From the NCBI GenBank assembly GCA_943325255.2, contig CALPOS020000060.1, positions 1 through 10,536 of the forward strand: DNA of 10,536 bases, read 5' to 3'. Position 1 is the stretch's first letter. The number at the start of each line of letters is the position of its first letter. The stretch is from Sphingobacterium thalpophilum (lineage in GTDB: Bacteria > Bacteroidota > Bacteroidia > Flavobacteriales > Flavobacteriaceae). Position numbers and translations under genes: made by a program. This document shows positions 1 through 7,247 of the stretch, piece by piece. A model generated the notes under the pieces. It was not told the origin of the DNA and searched no databases. It saw only the letters and a program-made list of their open reading frames with translations.

Positions 1-198
1 CTTTAGCAAAACAAAAAATAGAATAAGGTTTAATATGGCTCCCAGAGTTATTATTTTACCCAATAACCCATTGGCTTTATAAAATTCTAAACCACGGTAA
101 AAATCCATGCCCGTAAAAAGTTCGATAAAAACAAAACTGCCAATACCGCAGGTCACTAGCGATAGTAATACACCAACAATCAAATCTATAGTTTTCAT
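1..198 (-). CDS. Small multipass membrane protein, C-terminus cut by window edge
   Basis: Reading frame on the minus strand from an ATG at 198-196, open for 66 codons to the left edge with no stop, so the 3' end is missing. The N-terminus reads MKTIDLIVGVLLSLVTCGIG and continues with a hydrophobic stretch to about residue 28. A short amphipathic segment containing FTGMDFYRGLEFYKANG follows (about 29-45), then a second hydrophobic segment from about residue 46 (GLLGKIITLGAILNLILFFV). This looks like a small inner-membrane protein with at least two membrane helices. It starts 22 bases after the surE stop on the same strand, so co-transcription with surE is likely. From memory, flavobacterial genomes often have an uncharacterised membrane protein of this type directly after surE, commonly followed by lpxB; the latter would lie outside this window. 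The function is unknown. The regular hydrophobic pattern and tight spacing make it a real gene rather than a chance frame. Confidence 0.72.
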   Translation of the reverse strand, partial: MKTIDLIVGVLLSLVTCGIGSFVFIELFTGMDFYRGLEFYKANGLLGKIITLGAILNLILFFVLLK

Positions 199-220
199 AG
201 ATTATTCTAATAATTATCAA

Positions 221-997
221 TTATTTCTCATTCAAATCCCACGTATTCAATTGTTGAATGGCATGATGCGCGGTCATATCAAACTGAACAGGAACTATTG
301 ATACATAACCTTGTTCCAATGCCCATTCATCCGTGTCTTCGCCCTTATCTTCGTTGATAAATTCGCCTGTCAACCAATAATAATCTTTTCCTTGCGGTGT
401 TTTTCTTTTGTCAAATTTTTCCATCCAAATCGCTTTGGCTTGTCGACAAATTTTTATTCCCTTGATTTCGTTTTCTTTTAATTTTGGAAAATTAACATTC
501 AATACAGTGCCTTTAGGCAAACCATGCTCCAATGTTTGCAGGGTTATTTTTCTTACAAAGGATCTAATTTGATTAAAATCGGCGTTCCAATCATAATCTA
601 ACAGTGAAAATCCAATCGCGGGAATTCCTTCTATCCCAGCTTCAACGGCGGCACTCATGGTTCCTGAATAAATCACATTGATTGAGGAATTGGAGCCGTG
701 ATTGATTCCAGAAACACACAAGTCTGGTTTTCGTTTTAGTATTTCATTGACTGCCAATTTCACGCAATCAACAGGAGTTCCGGAACAATTATATTCGGTA
801 ATGACCGCATTTTCTGGCGAAACCCGATTCAAGTACAAAGTGCTATTAATCGTAATGGCATGACCCATGGCGCTTTGAGGTTTGTCTGGCGCAACCACAA
901 CAACATCACCAATTTCTGACATTACTTCCACCAAAGTCCTAATTCCAGGAGCGGAAATCCCATCGTCATTGGTCACTAAAATTAAGGGCTTTTCCAT
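221..997 (-). CDS. surE: 5'/3'-nucleotidase SurE
   Basis: Complete 258-residue protein of the SurE family, metal-dependent phosphatases that remove phosphate from nucleoside 5'- and 3'-monophosphates (EC 3.1.3.5 activity) in the cytoplasm. The N-terminal metal-binding motif TNDDG is at residues 9-13, with the acidic pair D11-D12. The conserved serine is in the APDKPQSAMGHAIT segment (about S42). The motif SGINHGSN is at 96-103, where N99 is the expected metal ligand, and YSGTMSAAVE follows at 110-119. All hallmark residues are present and the length is normal for the family (about 250-260). The start at 997 gives MEKPLILVTNDDG, the usual distance to the first motif. The upstream region holds a structured element that ends about 16 bases before this start. 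A small membrane protein gene follows 22 bases downstream. Its physiological role in Bacteroidota is not settled; in Escherichia coli SurE is linked to stationary-phase survival. Confidence 0.96.
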   Translation of the reverse strand: MEKPLILVTNDDGISAPGIRTLVEVMSEIGDVVVVAPDKPQSAMGHAITINSTLYLNRVSPENAVITEYNCSGTPVDCVKLAVNEILKRKPDLCVSGINHGSNSSINVIYSGTMSAAVEAGIEGIPAIGFSLLDYDWNADFNQIRSFVRKITLQTLEHGLPKGTVLNVNFPKLKENEIKGIKICRQAKAIWMEKFDKRKTPQGKDYYWLTGEFINEDKGEDTDEWALEQGYVSIVPVQFDMTAHHAIQQLNTWDLNEK

Positions 998-1013
998 GTA
1001 ATATTTGTTTTTT

Positions 1014-1090
1014 AGAAGCTATTTCCTTCTGTTCATTCTATCTTTTGCGTCGAACGCCGCCGCAAAAGGATGCCATTTCCATCAGGGCTA
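1014..1090 (-). ncRNA. Structured RNA-like element: two matching hairpins around a central stem, directly upstream of surE
   Basis: Read on the minus strand, three consecutive hairpins are visible. The first is GATG-GAAATGG-CATC (1083-1069). The second has 8-bp arms CTTTTGCG and CGCAAAAG (1068-1061 and 1049-1042) around an 11-base loop. The third is AGAAG-GAAATAG-CTTCT (1030-1014). The first and third share nearly the same loop (GAAATGG versus GAAATAG). Their stems differ by a compensating swap, GATG/CATC versus GAAG/CTTC, which keeps pairing intact and argues for selection on RNA structure. The segment is GC-richer than its surroundings and contains no reading frame. It resembles, from memory, a dispersed flavobacterial element found ahead of various genes, and may be the Flavo-1 RNA motif or a relative, but I cannot confirm that name. 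It lies 16 bases from the surE start, so it could be a surE leader element or a separate small RNA. The strand is inferred from the surE orientation. Confidence 0.55.
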
Positions 1091-1153
1091 GTGCAATATC
1101 CAAAACGAGAATATCAGTTGATGACGTTTGAGATGATTCTAAATAATTCCCCG

Positions 1154-1161
1154 CAAAAATA
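1154..1161 (-). promoter_or_regulatory. Candidate -7 promoter element for the surE leader
   Basis: On the minus strand the octamer is TATTTTTG, a full match to the Bacteroidota primary sigma factor -7 consensus TAnnTTTG. It lies 64 bases before the structured element and about 156 bases before the surE start, so a transcript from here would include the whole element. No clear TTG-type -33 box is present 19-21 bases upstream, which limits confidence. The octamer is also part of a short AT-rich inverted repeat (AAAAAT-AAGC-ATTTTT, 1155-1170). Confidence 0.35.
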
Positions 1162-1183
1162 AGCATTTTTAACAGGAACTTCT

Positions 1184-1191
1184 TACTTTAG
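1184..1191 (+). promoter_or_regulatory. Weak candidate -7 promoter element for the Prc-type protease gene
   Basis: The octamer TACTTTAG matches five of the six defined bases of TAnnTTTG and lies 75 bases before the ATG at 1267. No TTG box is seen at -33. It faces away from the surE candidate only 22 bases to the left, so the two would form an overlapping divergent promoter pair. Another partial match, TAATTTCG at 1245-1252, is only 14 bases from the start codon and less plausible. Confidence 0.22.
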
Positions 1192-1266
1192 CATCTTTAA
1201 CAAAAAATTAGGCAGGCAAAATCAGCGTCATTACTGTTTTTGTGTAATTTCGAGTAAAAAAATTAA

Positions 1267-3492
1267 ATGAATCTCTTAATTCAATATATGAAAAGGAATT
1301 ATAAGTTATTACTAGTTGTTCTTGCTGTTTCTCTGGGATTGTTCGCTTTTAAGGGCGCTTTAGATCCAAAGGGCGATCCAGAGAAAGACAAAATGTTGTT
1401 GGAATTGTTAACGTTTGTTATCGAGCGTGGTCATTATGATCCAGCCGCAATTGACGACAATTTTTCGAAAGGCGTTTATAAAGAATACATCGAAGCACTT
1501 GATCCATCAAAACGATTTTTCATTCAAGCAGATATTGACGAATTCGCCACTTTTGAAACGCAAATTGACGATCAGATTAAAAACAAAGATTTGACTTTTT
1601 TTAATTTGACATACGATCGCTTAATGAAAAGACTGAGTGAAAGCAAAGACTTCTACAAAGATATTCTTGCAAAACCTTTTGACTATTCTGTAAAAGAAGA
1701 GTTCAATACAGATTACGACAAGTTGCCATACGCTAAAAACGTTGCTGAGTTGAAGGAAAAATGGCGCAAACAAATCAAATTATCTACACTTTCTTCTTTG
1801 ACAGATAAAATAAAAATGCAAGAAGACAAGAAAAATGGTGTAGTTCCAGAAAAGAAAGAAAAAGATGAGGCTACTAAAAAAGACAAAGAGGCAGATAATG
1901 CGCCACCAAAATCTTTCGAGGAACTAGAGAAAGAAACGCGTGAAAGTTCATTAAAATCGCTAAACGAGTATTTTGATTTTATTAGTGATTTAGACCAAAA
2001 CGACTGGTTTTCTGTGTTTGTTAATGCAATTGCCACACGTTTTGATCCTCACACAAATTATTTTCCGCCAGATGAAAAAGAGCGCTTTGATGTCAGTATG
2101 AGCGGAAAATTAGAAGGAATAGGTGCTCGTCTACAAAAGAAAAATGATTACACTGAAATCTCTGAGTTGATTTCTGGTGGTCCAGCTTGGAGAGGCAAAG
2201 AGTTGGAGTCTGGTGATATTATTCTTAAAGTTGCTCAAGGGAATGACGAGCCTGTCGAGGTTGTTGGCATGCATCTCGACGATGTAGTGAAGAAAATCAA
2301 AGGGCCGAAAGGAACGGAAGTTCGATTGACTGTAAAAAAAGTAGATGGTACAATCAAGATTATTTCGATTATTAGAGATATTGTTGAAATTGAAGAAACT
2401 TATGCCAAATCGAGTATTGTAGAGAAAAATGGTCTGAAGTATGGCATCATTTATTTGCCGAAATTCTATATCGATTTTGAAAATAATGATAGTCGTGATG
2501 CAGGAAAAGATGTGGCTATTGAAGTAGATAGATTAAAGAACGCGGGTGTTCAAGGAATCATTATGGACCTGCGCGATAATGGTGGAGGATCTCTGAAAAC
2601 AGTGGTGGATATCGCTGGATTATTTATAGAAGATGGCCCTGTAGTGCAAATAAAATCTGCAGGAAAATCAAAAGAAGTACTCTACGATAAAGACAAAAAA
2701 ATTCAGTGGGATGGACCATTGGTGATTATGCAAAATAGTTTTTCGGCTTCCGCATCAGAAATTTTAGCAGCTGCAATTCAAGATTACAGAAGAGGAGTTG
2801 TTATCGGTAGCAAACAATCATACGGAAAAGGAACGGTTCAGAATGTAATCGATTTAAACCAGTTCGTACGCGGAAGCAGTGTTGGTGATTTAGGGGCGTT
2901 AAAAACAACAACCCAGAAGTTCTATAGAATTACTGGTGGTTCAACTCAATTAGAAGGAGTTAGCAGTGATGTGGCGATTCCAGATCGTTACGCTTACTTA
3001 AAAATGGGAGAGCGTGACATTGACAATGCCATGCCGTGGGACAAAATAGAGGCTGCCCAATTTAATTTTTGGGAAAAACAAAATAATTTTGATGCCGCAA
3101 TCGATAAAAGTAAAAATAGAATTGCAAGCAACGAGAAATTCAAGTTAATAGATGAGAATGCCAAGTGGATTGATCAACGGAATAAAGAAAATGTTTACAG
3201 CTTAAATATTGATGTATTTAAAGAAGAACAAAAAGCGATTGAGGAAAAAGCCAAAAAATACAAATCTATTGCAGACTATAAAAACGCTTTGCAGTTCAAA
3301 TCTTTGCCCAGCGAGGAAGAAGCTATGAAGACGGATGTTTCTCTGAAAGAAAAAAGAGAAAGATGGCATGAAAGCTTGTCGAAAGATATTTACGTAGAGG
3401 AAGCAATTAATGTCTTAGATGATTTGCAGCCAAAGGAGCTTGTAAAATCTGTTGAAAACAAATTGAAAAAGGACAAAGTAGTAAAGTCTTAG
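1267..3492 (+). CDS. prc: C-terminal processing peptidase, Prc/Tsp family (S41)
   Basis: Complete 741-residue periplasmic serine protease of the tail-specific protease family, which uses a Ser/Lys dyad to degrade or trim proteins from their C-termini. In order: an N-terminal signal or membrane segment (about residues 8-28, LLLVVLAVSLGLFAF), a helical N-terminal domain (about 35-270), a PDZ domain (about 278-365, with GIGARL and SGDIILKV), and the peptidase core (about 370-560). A lysine-rich C-terminal helical domain (about 570-741) resembles the C-terminal region of E. coli Prc. The catalytic serine should be S495 in SFSASASE (491-498), and the lysine K521 in SYGKGTVQ. One extra residue lies in the spacing compared with E. 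coli Prc. A charged low-complexity stretch (about 185-215, rich in K, E and D) is an insertion within the N-terminal domain and probably explains part of the extra length over the roughly 680-residue E. coli enzyme. An alternative start is M8 (ATG at 1288), which gives a more typical signal peptide beginning MKRNYK. It is transcribed alone, divergent from surE and convergent with rodA. Confidence 0.94.
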   Translation: MNLLIQYMKRNYKLLLVVLAVSLGLFAFKGALDPKGDPEKDKMLLELLTFVIERGHYDPAAIDDNFSKGVYKEYIEALDPSKRFFIQADIDEFATFETQIDDQIKNKDLTFFNLTYDRLMKRLSESKDFYKDILAKPFDYSVKEEFNTDYDKLPYAKNVAELKEKWRKQIKLSTLSSLTDKIKMQEDKKNGVVPEKKEKDEATKKDKEADNAPPKSFEELEKETRESSLKSLNEYFDFISDLDQNDWFSVFVNAIATRFDPHTNYFPPDEKERFDVSMSGKLEGIGARLQKKNDYTEISELISGGPAWRGKELESGDIILKVAQGNDEPVEVVGMHLDDVVKKIKGPKGTEVRLTVKKVDGTIKIISIIRDIVEIEETYAKSSIVEKNGLKYGIIYLPKFYIDFENNDSRDAGKDVAIEVDRLKNAGVQGIIMDLRDNGGGSLKTVVDIAGLFIEDGPVVQIKSAGKSKEVLYDKDKKIQWDGPLVIMQNSFSASASEILAAAIQDYRRGVVIGSKQSYGKGTVQNVIDLNQFVRGSSVGDLGALKTTTQKFYRITGGSTQLEGVSSDVAIPDRYAYLKMGERDIDNAMPWDKIEAAQFNFWEKQNNFDAAIDKSKNRIASNEKFKLIDENAKWIDQRNKENVYSLNIDVFKEEQKAIEEKAKKYKSIADYKNALQFKSLPSEEEAMKTDVSLKEKRERWHESLSKDIYVEEAINVLDDLQPKELVKSVENKLKKDKVVKS

Positions 3493-3510
3493 ATTTTCAA
3501 AAATATGTCA

Positions 3511-3550
3511 AAAAAGCCTCAAGACTCAGAAATGATTTTTGGGGCTTTTT
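3511..3550. terminator. Bidirectional intrinsic terminator between prc and rodA
   Basis: Arms AAAAAGCCTCAA (3511-3522) and TTGGGGCTTTTT (3539-3550) form a 12-bp stem with one G-T wobble and a 16-base interior that can close slightly further. The plus-strand transcript ends in a T-run (CTTTTTC) 18 bases beyond the prc stop. The minus-strand transcript ends in six Ts, 31 bases past the rodA stop. It therefore suits both converging transcripts and is the only gap between these two genes. Confidence 0.85.
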
Positions 3551-3580
3551 CTTGTTTAATAGAATCTGCGGAAAGGAATT

Positions 3581-4837
3581 TTACCACTCATTTACTTTAT
3601 TCGCGTCCATTTTCAAGAAAATAAAGAGCAAAATGGTGAATCCCCAAAGTCCAGAACCTCCATAGGAAAAGAAGGGCAATGGAACTCCAATAGTAGGAAA
3701 TATACCAGCTACCATGGCAATATTTACAAAGAAGTGAATAAACAAGATACAGGCAACACAATAGCCATAAACCCTGCTAAATTTGGTCTTTTGCCTTTCT
3801 GCTAAATAAATGGTTCTAAAAATCAAACCGATAAAAAGTGCAATAACAATTAAAGAACCGAGGAAACCCCACTCTTCTCCAACAGTGGTAAAAATATAGT
3901 CGGTGTGCTGTTCAGGGACGAATCCACCTTTGGTTTGCGTTCCTTCTAGAAATCCTTTTCCAAAAAATCCTCCAGAGCCAATAGCAATTTCAGATTGATT
4001 GGTATTGTAGCCAATACCTTTCATGTCGACCTCTTTGCCAAGAAGAATATTAAAACGGTCTCGATGGTGTTGTTTAAAAACCGACTCAAAAACGTAATCA
4101 ACAGAGAAAACAAATCCTGAAATAAGTACCATGGCAATTGCGCTGGCAATAATATTTCTGTCAATAATTCGACTGCGATAGTATGTAAATAAAGTAACAG
4201 CAAATGCAATTAGAATGACCGCCCAAGGTTGAAGTATTAAGGACAAAACAAAAATAACAATAGCAATTAATCCAGTCCATAAATACCAAGGAGGCAAACC
4301 TTCACGATACAAAACAAAGAAAAACACCATAAAGATTAAAGCACTTCCCGGATCATGCACGACAATCAATAGGACGGGCAGAAAGATAATTCCCAAAGCT
4401 TGAATTTGTCTATTCACATCCTTCAGATTAACCTGTGCATCACTGAGATACTTCGCTAATGCCAATGAAGTTGCCGCCTTAACAAATTCGGAAGGCTGTA
4501 AACCAAAGGCACCAAAAGAATACCAGTTGGCTTGTCCTTTTACTGTTTTACCAAAAACAAACAATCCCGCTAATGATAGCAAACCAATAATATAGATAAT
4601 ACTAGAAAATTTCTCATAAAATTTTCCGTCAACAGAAAGCACGACGAATATAAGTGGAATCGCTAGAGCTATACTTAAGAGCTGCTTGCCATAAAACTGT
4701 GTTAGATCTAAAGTAAAAGGTTCGTCCGACAACGATAAAGAAGAAGAATAGATATTTAACCAACCCATGATGACCAATACGATATAAATAATTACGCTGA
4801 TCCAATCCAGATTATTGGTTACACTTTGGTTTCTCAT
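3581..4837 (-). CDS. rodA: Rod-shape SEDS peptidoglycan glycosyltransferase RodA
   Basis: Complete 418-residue polytopic inner-membrane protein of the SEDS family (RodA/FtsW/SpoVE). RodA polymerises lipid II into glycan strands for side-wall growth and works with PBP2. The sequence has about ten hydrophobic helices. Family motifs include NWYSFGAFGLQPSEFVK (104-120), HDPGSAL (161-167), the long loop from GKGFLEGTQTKGGFVPEQHTDYIF (293-316) and LPFFSYGGSGL (387-397). D313 in HTD corresponds to the aspartate needed for polymerase activity in characterised RodA proteins (D262 in E. coli, by motif). It is about 45 residues longer than E. coli RodA, with the excess mostly in the segment about 190-275 before the catalytic loop. 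The start lies 5 bases after the mrdA stop, so this is the last gene of the mre-mrd operon. Presence next to PBP2 and MreBCD distinguishes it from the division paralogue FtsW. Confidence 0.95.
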   Translation of the reverse strand: MRNQSVTNNLDWISVIIYIVLVIMGWLNIYSSSLSLSDEPFTLDLTQFYGKQLLSIALAIPLIFVVLSVDGKFYEKFSSIIYIIGLLSLAGLFVFGKTVKGQANWYSFGAFGLQPSEFVKAATSLALAKYLSDAQVNLKDVNRQIQALGIIFLPVLLIVVHDPGSALIFMVFFFVLYREGLPPWYLWTGLIAIVIFVLSLILQPWAVILIAFAVTLFTYYRSRIIDRNIIASAIAMVLISGFVFSVDYVFESVFKQHHRDRFNILLGKEVDMKGIGYNTNQSEIAIGSGGFFGKGFLEGTQTKGGFVPEQHTDYIFTTVGEEWGFLGSLIVIALFIGLIFRTIYLAERQKTKFSRVYGYCVACILFIHFFVNIAMVAGIFPTIGVPLPFFSYGGSGLWGFTILLFIFLKMDANKVNEW

Positions 4838-4842
4838 CTCAA

Positions 4843-6744
4843 TTAATTTTCAGTAGCTTCTTCAGGAGTCAGAACTTTTGGTTTGAGCAATAAGCTATCT
4901 ACTTCTTTCTTGCCAGTATATTTAGCATATTCTCCCTGTAAGCTTCCCTCGAGCATTCGTTTTTCTAAATCGGTACGTGTAATTTTCTTTTTTAGATATT
5001 TTTCAATCATCAAGCTTGTGATAGGGCCAGCCCAGCGCGCGCCCCAGTATCCGTTTTCAACCAATACGGCAATCGCAATTTTTGGATTGTTCCGAGGAGC
5101 AAATGCCACAAAAATAGAATGGTCTTGCAATTTTACTCGCTTACCATTAATTTTTGCAAAGTTCTCAGCGGTTCCGGTTTTTCCACAAATTTCAATTCCT
5201 TCGACTTGCAGTGCATGAGCGGTACCTAAATTATAAACATCGAACAAGCCATCTATGACAGGTTGAAAGTACTTCCTTTCCACCGTTGTCATATGCTTGG
5301 TTCTATATTTTTTATCAATAACTTCCCCTTTAATCGATTTGATGATATGAGGAGTATAGTAGAAACCATGATTTGCAACAGCCGCCATCATATTTGCGAG
5401 TTGAATTGGCGTCATCAATACTTCACCCTGCCCGATGGCATTAGAGACGATTGCCGTGCTTCTCCATCCACCATTTGGATATATTTTTTTGTATGTTTTT
5501 GAGGTTGGTGCTTTTCCTCGGCGTCCTGTTGGTAAGTCATATCCCATAAATTCACCAAGGCCAAAACTTTTTAAGTGTCTGCTCCAAACATCAACGCCGT
5601 CCGCAGGGCGCAAGTACTTATTTATAGTTTTCATATAAACCGTTCCGAAATAAGCATTGCAGGATTCATAAATCCCGCGATGCAATTGTTGCGCACCTCC
5701 ATGGCAGTGACATTTCATAAAACGGCCTCTTGCATAACTAAAACCATGTCGGCAATATACTGTTGTTTGTTCGTCAATAACTTTTTCTTGAAGCGCAATC
5801 AAACCGGTCAAGATCTTAAATGGGGAACCCGGAGGATACTCTGCTAACAATCCTCTATCATATAGCGGTTTGGCAATGGAATCTCGGTATAATTTCGTAT
5901 AATTTTTAGATCGTTGTCTTCCTACTAAAATTGCAGGATCGTAGGACGGAGCGGTAACTAATGCCAGAATTTCCCCCGTTTTCGGTTCTATTGCTACAAT
6001 TCCACCTCGTTTGTTTATCATCAATTCCTCTCCATATTTTTGAAGTTCCGCATCAATGGAAAGGCGAATGTCTTTTCCTTGAACGGCAATAGTGTCATAT
6101 TTCCCTTCTTTATACGAACCAATTTCCCGATTGTATTTGTCCTTTTGAATATATTTTACTCCTTTTATTCCTCGTAATGTAATTTCGTAACTTTCCTCAA
6201 CGCCTTGTTTTCCGAGCAAGTCACCGCTATTGTAATACGGATTTTTTTCAACCGTTTTTTCATTGGCTTGGGTAATAAATCCGAAGACATTGGCGCCAAA
6301 TTTTACCTGATAATCACGCAATGACCGCTTCTGTATATAAAATCCTGGAAATTTTCGAATCTTTTCTTGAAAAGCCGCATATTCCAATTTGTTTAATTGG
6401 GGTAAGAAAACAGAAGGCAATCTGGGACTATACACTTTAGCTTTTGCAATAATTTTTATAAAATCTTCTTTGGAGACATTTAATAAATGGCAGAACTCCA
6501 ACGTGTCGATGTTTTTCATTTCCCTCGGAATGACCATTATATCATACGAAGGCTGGTTTGCAACAAGAAGCTCCCCATTTCGATCGTAAATGTATCCTCT
6601 TTCTGGATAATCGTATTGAATTTTTATCGCGTTATTGTCTGATTTTAGCTTAAATGAATCGTCAATAATTTGCAAGTAAAACAGCCTTAATACCAACAAT
6701 ATTGTTGCGATGATAATAACAGTTGGCAACAATACTTTTCTCAT
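4843..6744 (-). CDS. mrdA: Penicillin-binding protein 2, peptidoglycan transpeptidase
   Basis: Complete 633-residue class B penicillin-binding protein, the D,D-transpeptidase that cross-links strands made by RodA during elongation. A single N-terminal membrane anchor lies at about residues 6-25. The PBP dimer/pedestal domain (about 45-220) contains PERGYIYDRNGELLVANQPSYDI-type sequence at 47-70. The transpeptidase domain spans about 240-585. The catalytic SxxK is S307-P-F-K310 (in YPPGSPFK), SxN is S361-C-N363, and KTG is 522-524 (GKTGTAENFA). A Cys/His-rich patch between SxxK and SxN (C331, H333, C345, H346, C347, H348), together with C362, could bind metal. The N-terminal ATG overlaps the mreD stop by four bases (ATGA), indicating translational coupling, and rodA follows after 5 bases. 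The C-terminal tail (about 590-633) is charged and looks unstructured. Length matches the E. coli protein (633). Confidence 0.96.
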   Translation of the reverse strand: MRKVLLPTVIIIATILLVLRLFYLQIIDDSFKLKSDNNAIKIQYDYPERGYIYDRNGELLVANQPSYDIMVIPREMKNIDTLEFCHLLNVSKEDFIKIIAKAKVYSPRLPSVFLPQLNKLEYAAFQEKIRKFPGFYIQKRSLRDYQVKFGANVFGFITQANEKTVEKNPYYNSGDLLGKQGVEESYEITLRGIKGVKYIQKDKYNREIGSYKEGKYDTIAVQGKDIRLSIDAELQKYGEELMINKRGGIVAIEPKTGEILALVTAPSYDPAILVGRQRSKNYTKLYRDSIAKPLYDRGLLAEYPPGSPFKILTGLIALQEKVIDEQTTVYCRHGFSYARGRFMKCHCHGGAQQLHRGIYESCNAYFGTVYMKTINKYLRPADGVDVWSRHLKSFGLGEFMGYDLPTGRRGKAPTSKTYKKIYPNGGWRSTAIVSNAIGQGEVLMTPIQLANMMAAVANHGFYYTPHIIKSIKGEVIDKKYRTKHMTTVERKYFQPVIDGLFDVYNLGTAHALQVEGIEICGKTGTAENFAKINGKRVKLQDHSIFVAFAPRNNPKIAIAVLVENGYWGARWAGPITSLMIEKYLKKKITRTDLEKRMLEGSLQGEYAKYTGKKEVDSLLLKPKVLTPEEATEN

Positions 6745-7247
6745 CTTTTATTGGGCTTGATTAAATAGATTATGAGAATACAGATTATTAGTGTGAAAAT
6801 GGTGCTGACAAAAGTTTTAAGGATGATTTCAAATAGAAAACTTACACGAAAAACTTCAAGTATAAATAGAACGAAATGATGCAGCACCACTGCTATCACT
6901 AGAAATGAAAATCGTTCTGGTGTCAAAACATCGTTTAATTTTACAGTTTGATATTCATAACTCAAACCGAATGAAAATTTAAAAATATACGGGCGATAGT
7001 AAGCCAGCAACAAGGATGCAGCGGCATGAACTCCTCCAGAATTACAAAACATATCTAGAATAAGACCCAAAAAGAAACTGGCTACTAAGAGTCCAGTCTT
7101 ATTGCCATTTACAGGATACAAGATAATAAACAAGATATACGGATAAGGATTGATATATCCTAGAAAATCTAAGTTATTGAAAATAAGAATCTGAGCCGCC
7201 AGTAGCAGTACAAATCTCGCGATATTTACCAATACTGCGCTATTCAT
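6741..7247 (-). CDS. mreD: Rod shape-determining membrane protein MreD
   Basis: Complete 168-residue, very hydrophobic protein with about five predicted membrane helices (about residues 5-24, 34-46, 51-69, 113-133 and 141-163) and a basic C-terminus. MreD is a poorly conserved inner-membrane component of the elongasome that associates with MreC and PBP2. The sequence is weakly diagnostic on its own, but the central segment with LGLILDMFCNSGGVHAA (60-76) resembles the conserved LDxxxxxxxG region of MreD. The position exactly between mreC and mrdA also fits. The start overlaps the last codons of mreC by eight bases, and the stop overlaps the mrdA start by four, so expression is likely coupled to both neighbours. 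Confidence 0.9.
   Translation of the reverse strand: MNSAVLVNIARFVLLLAAQILIFNNLDFLGYINPYPYILFIILYPVNGNKTGLLVASFFLGLILDMFCNSGGVHAAASLLLAYYRPYIFKFSFGLSYEYQTVKLNDVLTPERFSFLVIAVVLHHFVLFILEVFRVSFLFEIILKTFVSTIFTLIICILIIYLIKPNKR

Noticed and set aside
107..301. Open frame on the plus strand across the surE 3' end and the small membrane gene
   Set aside because: It lies opposite two better-supported minus-strand frames and its product has no recognisable domain or family-like pattern.
1042..1068. Central inverted repeat upstream of surE as an intrinsic terminator
   Set aside because: Neither strand has a T-run after the stem, and it sits upstream of surE rather than after a gene; it fits better as part of the three-hairpin element.
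1713..2036. 107-codon minus-strand frame inside the protease gene
   Set aside because: Its serine/phenylalanine-rich product is the antisense of the lysine/glutamate-rich segment of prc, a typical composition artefact.
4883..5847. Several plus-strand frames of 67-111 codons opposite mrdA
   Set aside because: They are antisense to a fully conserved PBP2 gene and show no conserved motifs or plausible starts.
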